In this document: positions 60,081 through 64,000 of the stretch, in pieces
How positions within the stretch are numbered: the first letter of the stretch is position 1
Layout: each line of letters opens with the position of its first letter
Assembly: GCF_018918125.1 (NCBI RefSeq)
Contig: NZ_JAHLQA010000007.1
Span: forward strand, 1-64,000
Source of the DNA: Blautia sp. MSJ-19
Lineage (GTDB): Bacteria > Bacillota > Clostridia > Lachnospirales > Lachnospiraceae
Direction of reading: 5' to 3'
Length of the DNA: 64,000 nucleotides
Position numbers and translations under genes: made by a program
Notes under the pieces: generated by a model
Seen by the model: only the letters and a program-made list of their open reading frames with translations
Told to the model about the DNA's origin: nothing
Databases searched by the model: none

Positions 60081-61295
60081 ATGAAATACGATTTTATATC
60101 AATCATAGACAGGCACAATATGGACGCCATTGCAGTGGATGGTGTGGGAAATGGGAGAAGGCGTCCTGCAAAACCGAAAGAGGGATTTGACATCATTCCA
60201 ATGTGGGTGGCAGACATGAATTTTCCGACAGTACCGACAATTCCGGAGGCGATCATTGAACGTGCAAAACATCCCGCATATGGATATTTTGCGCCGCGAG
60301 AAGAATATTTTCAATCGATCATTGACTGGCAGACAAAGCGAAATGGTGTTTCAGGACTGAAAAAAGAACATATTGGTTATGAGAATGGTGTACTGGGATG
60401 TGTAGTTTCAGCTTTGACAGCTTTCGCAGCACCAGGAGATGCTGTGCTGCTTCATAGTCCAACTTATATTGGCTTCACTGGCAGTATTGGAAACAACGGA
60501 TTTAAGATGGTTCACAGTCCGTTAAAGAAAGATGAAAATGGAGTCTGGAGAATGGATTTCGAAGACATGGATGCAAAGATCAAAGAAAACAACATTCATG
60601 TAGCAGTATTTTGCAGCCCACATAATCCGTGTGGACGAGTATGGGAGAAGTGGGAAATTGAGAAAGCAATGGAAGTTTACAAGGCAAATGATTGCGTTGT
60701 GATTTCTGACGAGATCTGGTCAGATCTGACTCTTGAGGATTATAAACATATACCGACTCAGTCCGTAAGCGAAGATGCCAGAAACAGAACGATTGCAGTT
60801 TATGCGCCAAGCAAGACATTCAATCTGGCAGGTCTGGTTGGCAGCTATCACATTATTTATAATAAATATCTCCGCGACAGAGTTGTAGCAAAGAGTAGTA
60901 AACCACATTATAATGAGATGAATGTTCTGTCCATGTATGCCCTTATCGGAGCATATAAACCAGAAGGCTATGAATGGGTAGATGAACTTCGCCAGGTATT
61001 AACAGGAAATGTGGATTTTGCCTGCAATTATATCAAAAAACATTTCAAAGGTGTAGAGGTCTGCAGACCTCAGGGAACTTACATGTTATTTCTGGATTGT
61101 ACGAAATGGTGTGAAGAGCATAGCAAGAGTATTGCAAAAGTGCTGAAAGCAGGATGGGATGTAGGCGTTGCATGGCAGGACGGAAGAATGTTTCTGCATC
61201 CTTGTGCAATCCGCATGAACCTGGCATTGCCGCTTAGCAGAGTGCAGGAAGCATTTGACAGACTGGATAAGTATGTATTCAATGCAGACAAATAA
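60081..61295 (+). CDS. PLP-dependent C-S lyase/aminotransferase (MalY/PatB family)
   Basis: 404 aa from ATG 60081 (AAAAAGGAAAA upstream). Fold type I enzyme. The PLP lysine is in APSKTFNLAGLVGS, and other conserved pieces are NPCGRVWEKWEIEKAME, VVISDEIWSDLTL and the IPMWVADMNFP start typical of PatB. The family cleaves cystathionine or related thioethers to homocysteine, pyruvate and ammonia. The specific substrate is unknown. Followed by a deformylase-like gene 27 nt later. Confidence 0.88.
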   Translation: MKYDFISIIDRHNMDAIAVDGVGNGRRRPAKPKEGFDIIPMWVADMNFPTVPTIPEAIIERAKHPAYGYFAPREEYFQSIIDWQTKRNGVSGLKKEHIGYENGVLGCVVSALTAFAAPGDAVLLHSPTYIGFTGSIGNNGFKMVHSPLKKDENGVWRMDFEDMDAKIKENNIHVAVFCSPHNPCGRVWEKWEIEKAMEVYKANDCVVISDEIWSDLTLEDYKHIPTQSVSEDARNRTIAVYAPSKTFNLAGLVGSYHIIYNKYLRDRVVAKSSKPHYNEMNVLSMYALIGAYKPEGYEWVDELRQVLTGNVDFACNYIKKHFKGVEVCRPQGTYMLFLDCTKWCEEHSKSIAKVLKAGWDVGVAWQDGRMFLHPCAIRMNLALPLSRVQEAFDRLDKYVFNADK

Positions 61296-61322
61296 AAATA
61301 CAAAAGGAAGGAAAACAGATCC

Positions 61323-61733
61323 ATGGTAAAACAGATTGTAAGAGATGTATTTTTTCTCAGCCAGAAGTCAGAGCCGGCGACGAAGGAAGATTTACAGATT
61401 GGGAGAGATCTCCAGGATACGCTGCAGGCGAATCGTGAGAGATGTGTCGGTATGGCGGCCAATATGATTGGCGTAAAGAAAAACATCATTATTGTAAATA
61501 TGGGAATGATTGATGTTGTCATGTTCAATCCGGCCATTGTTTCAAAAAGAGGAAGCTACGAGACAGAAGAAGGATGCCTGTCTCTCGACGGAGTACGAAA
61601 AACAACCAGATATCAGGACATAGAAGTCGAATACTACGATTTTAACTGGAAAAAACAACGGCAGAAATTATCTGGCTGGACGGCTCAGATCGCACAGCAT
61701 GAGATCGACCATTTATCCGGCAAGATCATATAG
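61323..61733 (+). CDS. def: Peptide deformylase-like protein, short form
   Basis: 136 aa, shorter than the usual 150-190. Motif 2 EEGCLSLDG (metal Cys) and motif 3 QHEIDHLSG (two metal His and catalytic Glu) are intact. Motif 1, normally GxGLAAxQ, reads VGMAANMIG, so the conserved Gln is Met. It may be a divergent deformylase or a second, specialised copy; the housekeeping one is not in this window. Confidence 0.78.
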   Translation: MVKQIVRDVFFLSQKSEPATKEDLQIGRDLQDTLQANRERCVGMAANMIGVKKNIIIVNMGMIDVVMFNPAIVSKRGSYETEEGCLSLDGVRKTTRYQDIEVEYYDFNWKKQRQKLSGWTAQIAQHEIDHLSGKII

Positions 61734-61851
61734 TCATTGTACATTTTAGTTCATTCACGGTTACACCAGGTATCACAGCCACAGGGAAACAGCGCGTTGC
61801 TTTTCCGAGCGATTCTTTTCTGTTATGATATCGATAACGGAGGTGGAGGCG

Positions 61852-62619
61852 ATGGAAACAAAAAATATTATTTTAGAGCTTCGCACGAAAAAGGGATTGT
61901 CCCAGGACGAACTGGCGAAGAAAGTTATGGTTACAAGGCAGGCGGTATCACGCTGGGAAAATGGAGAGACAGTTCCCAACACAGAGACATTAAAAATTTT
62001 ATCAAAAGAATTTGATGTTTCGATCAATACACTTTTGGGCGCACCGAGAAAGCAGATCTGTCAGTGTTGCGGAATGCCGCTCGAAGATGATGCGCTCATA
62101 AGTCATAACAGCGATGGCAGCCTGAACGAAGAATACTGCAAATGGTGTTATGCCGATGGAACGTACACGTACAGTGATATGGATGATCTGATCGATGTCT
62201 GCGTCACACATATGGTAAATGAACATTTTACAGAAGAACAGGCGCGGGCGTACATGAAGGATCTGCTTCCGAAACTGGATTACTGGAAAAGATATGAAGA
62301 ACTCAGTGACAATGGGCAATTTGAAGCTTTCAAGAAACAACTGATGCAGGAAATCAATGATCTTCATATAGAAGGGCTGCCGGAAGTTAAGAAATTAAAT
62401 GCACTTGTCGGAAAATATGTGAATCTTGAGTATCCATTGCCAAATGGTCAGAAAGTGAAATTTCTGAACGACCAGACAACTTACCTGGGAAATCAGCTGG
62501 AATCTGAATTTGGTGGTGACCGGTGTTTTGGAGTCCTTGCAGGTATGGATTTTATCATGATCAGTACGTATGAGACAGAAGGTGCGAATCCAGAACTGGT
62601 TCTCTATAAAAAAAGATAA
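61852..62619 (+). CDS. XRE-family regulator with zinc-ribbon domain
   Basis: 255 aa from ATG 61852 (GGAGGTGGAGG upstream). Helix-turn-helix (about 1-60: LRTKKGLSQDELAKKVMVTR, QAVSRWENG). Putative zinc ribbon with CQCCGMPLEDD and EYCKWCYADG (about 70-105). Then a helical segment, and a C-terminal beta-rich domain of about 80 residues. The DNA-binding part resembles common Lachnospiraceae regulators; the rest is of unknown function. Confidence 0.82.
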   Translation: METKNIILELRTKKGLSQDELAKKVMVTRQAVSRWENGETVPNTETLKILSKEFDVSINTLLGAPRKQICQCCGMPLEDDALISHNSDGSLNEEYCKWCYADGTYTYSDMDDLIDVCVTHMVNEHFTEEQARAYMKDLLPKLDYWKRYEELSDNGQFEAFKKQLMQEINDLHIEGLPEVKKLNALVGKYVNLEYPLPNGQKVKFLNDQTTYLGNQLESEFGGDRCFGVLAGMDFIMISTYETEGANPELVLYKKR

Positions 62620-62634
62620 ATATGTGTTATGCTG

Positions 62635-62661
62635 AAAAGAGTCAGAAATGGCTCTTTTTTT
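62635..62661 (+). terminator. Terminator after the zinc-ribbon regulator
   Basis: AAAGAGTCA pairs with TGGCTCTTT around a GAAA loop (62636-62657), followed by more T. Confidence 0.85.
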
Positions 62662-62861
62662 GCAGTTAAGATATTGTTTTTTCTTTGAAAAAAGTTTTTA
62701 ATAATATTTAGAAGTGCAGATTTTTGCACACCTATTTATGAGATAATACCTCTATCAGATGGAACAAAACCAGGAGCAATCGTGATTTCAGAAATACAAC
62801 TTCTATAAAAATTGTGCTATATTGTATTCCAACAAAATAATAACAGAAAGGGGAAGCACAA

Positions 62862-63077
62862 ATGTTGACGTTATTATTTATTATATGCATGTTTGGAATA
62901 TTTGGAAAACTCTTCTGGTTTGGAATGAAAGCAGCCTGGGGAATTTCCAAATTCATATTGACGATCGTATTTCTGCCAATCGTTCTGGTTGGTCTCGTCG
63001 TAGGAGGATTACTTTCCATTGCATTCCCGATACTGATTGTGATCGGAATTATTGGATTCTGTGTATCAAAAGTATAA
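62862..63077 (+). CDS. Small membrane protein, 71 aa
   Basis: Two to three hydrophobic segments (MLTLLFIICMFGIFGKLFWF; ILTIVFLPIVLVGLVVGGLL) and almost no charged residues. Good RBS (AAAGGGGAAG). Not recognised. It ends 14 nt before the next gene, so the two probably form one transcript. Confidence 0.7.
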   Translation: MLTLLFIICMFGIFGKLFWFGMKAAWGISKFILTIVFLPIVLVGLVVGGLLSIAFPILIVIGIIGFCVSKV

Positions 63078-63090
63078 AGGAGCCCACCAC

Positions 63091-64000
63091 ATGCCACCAC
63101 TGACACAAAATTTACGAATTTTATACCTTATGGATATCATGTTGCAGCGGACGGATGACCATCATATGTTGAATGCGGTGCAGTTATGCGAAATCCTGGA
63201 GCAGGAATATTCTCTTCCGACTGACCGACGGACAATCTATTCAGATTTGGAAATTCTCGAGAAGTACGGACTGGATGTGCAGCAGAAGAGAGGTAAGAAG
63301 CCGGGATATTACATCGGTGCACGTGACTTTGAACTGCCGGAGCTGAAACTTCTGGTGGATGCAGTACAGTCGTCAAAGTTCATTACCGAAAACAAATCAC
63401 GGGAACTGATCAGGAAACTGGAGAAGCTGTGCTGCAGAACAGATGCCGATATCCTGGCAAAGCAGGTATTTGTCGTGAATCGTCCGAAGACAGAGAATGA
63501 AACAATTTATTATAATGTAGACAAGCTTCATACGGCAATCTTTGAGAATCGGGAAATTGCGTTTCAGTATGCAGAGTGGACCATGCAAAAAAAGATACGT
63601 TTGAAAAAGGATGGTGCCATGTATGTGGTCAGCCCATGGGCACTGACCTGGGACGATGAAAATTATTATCTGGTTGCCTATGATGCCGTGGCAGGAATCA
63701 TCAAGCACTACCGCGTGGACAAGATGCTTAAGATGGCAGTTCTTGAGACAGAGCGCAAAGGGAAAGAAGCCTTTGAGGACTTTGATCTTGCTGACTTTGC
63801 AAAGAAAACATTTGGCATGTACGGTGGAGCGGATGCAGAAGTATCCCTGATCTGTGAGCAGCACCTGGCCGGGGTGATCCTGGATCGTTTTGGTCATGAT
63901 GTCTGGATGAGACCGGTGGATTCCGAACATTTTCATGTAAAGGTGCTTGTGGCAGTCAGTTCACAGTTTTTTGGATGGGTCACAGGGATTGGCAAAGGAC
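63091..64000 (+). CDS. WYL-domain transcriptional regulator, cut by the window end
   Basis: Partial at the 3' side: 303 codons visible and still open at base 64000. ATG 63091 has AAAGGAG at 63076-63082. N-terminal winged helix (ILYLMDIMLQRTDDHHMLNA, SLPTDRRTIYSDLEILEKYG), then a WYL domain with VVSPWALTWDDENYYLVAYD and KHYRVDKM near residues 180-215. Such proteins sense ligands or nucleic acid ends and regulate transcription. Confidence 0.85.
   Translation, partial: MPPLTQNLRILYLMDIMLQRTDDHHMLNAVQLCEILEQEYSLPTDRRTIYSDLEILEKYGLDVQQKRGKKPGYYIGARDFELPELKLLVDAVQSSKFITENKSRELIRKLEKLCCRTDADILAKQVFVVNRPKTENETIYYNVDKLHTAIFENREIAFQYAEWTMQKKIRLKKDGAMYVVSPWALTWDDENYYLVAYDAVAGIIKHYRVDKMLKMAVLETERKGKEAFEDFDLADFAKKTFGMYGGADAEVSLICEQHLAGVILDRFGHDVWMRPVDSEHFHVKVLVAVSSQFFGWVTGIGKG

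Overview
The window looks like a chromosomal segment from a gut-type Firmicute of the Lachnospiraceae (Blautia/Dorea/Coprococcus-like). The basis is protein style, A/G-rich ribosome binding sites (AGGAGG), moderate GC, sigma-A promoters of TTGACA-N17-TATAAT type, Gram-positive riboswitch classes (FMN, T-box, fluoride), an S8 subtilase of the germination-protease style, and GGDEF/hybrid-kinase signalling. The species was not determined.

Layout. 1-3.9 kb: a nucleoside-type ABC importer (ATPase and two permeases; the lipoprotein gene is probably just outside the left edge). 3.9-5.7 kb: repeat-rich non-coding DNA, then an FMN riboswitch driving the riboflavin transporter RibU, then a NUDIX hydrolase. 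6.5-11.9 kb: a glucose-type PTS operon (leader terminator, EIICBA, BglG-family antiterminator, HPr, enzyme I). 11.8-15.3 kb: a Fur-family (Zur-like) regulator and a zinc ABC importer behind two matching operators. 16-22.7 kb: two hybrid histidine kinases flanking a DUF362 protein. 22.7-26.6 kb: a ROK repressor, a zinc dehydrogenase and a GPH symporter, with the same 25-bp operator at both promoters. 26.55-27 kb: a fluoride riboswitch whose target is an 85-codon, apparently collapsed antiporter gene. 27-32.7 kb: GGDEF protein, MFS, HAD, three GNATs and YbaK. 32.7-39 kb: accessory genes including DinJ/YafQ and HigBA-type toxin-antitoxin pairs, an ECF sigma/anti-sigma pair, a MATE pump with its MarR regulator, and a Fic protein with a heptapeptide-repeat linker. 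39-43.7 kb: rRNA/tRNA methyltransferase, MATE, AEC transporter and enolase. 43.8-49.3 kb: SGNH hydrolase and a trehalose PTS locus (TreR, TreP, TreA) with three operators. 49.4-52.7 kb: ZIP metal transporter and an isoleucine-type T-box in front of CstA. 53-56.8 kb: an AT-rich sigma factor/membrane protein/ABC cassette with a frameshifted permease. 56.8-64 kb: subtilase, XRE regulators, an IS630 remnant fused to a broken SWIM-type gene, a PatB-like lyase, a peptide deformylase, and a WYL-type regulator cut by the right edge.

Much of the regulation can be read directly from the DNA. Repressor genes sit next to genes whose promoters carry inverted repeats (Zur, ROK, MarR, TreR, DinJ, HigA), and four RNA leaders (FMN, PTS antiterminator, fluoride, T-box) precede the genes they are expected to control. 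No CRISPR array, rRNA or tRNA gene was seen. The strongest items for follow-up are the fluoride riboswitch retained in front of a collapsed antiporter gene, the isoleucine T-box on CstA, a GNAT gene whose only plausible start is ATA, the paired ROK operators, and the HPr lacking the regulatory serine.
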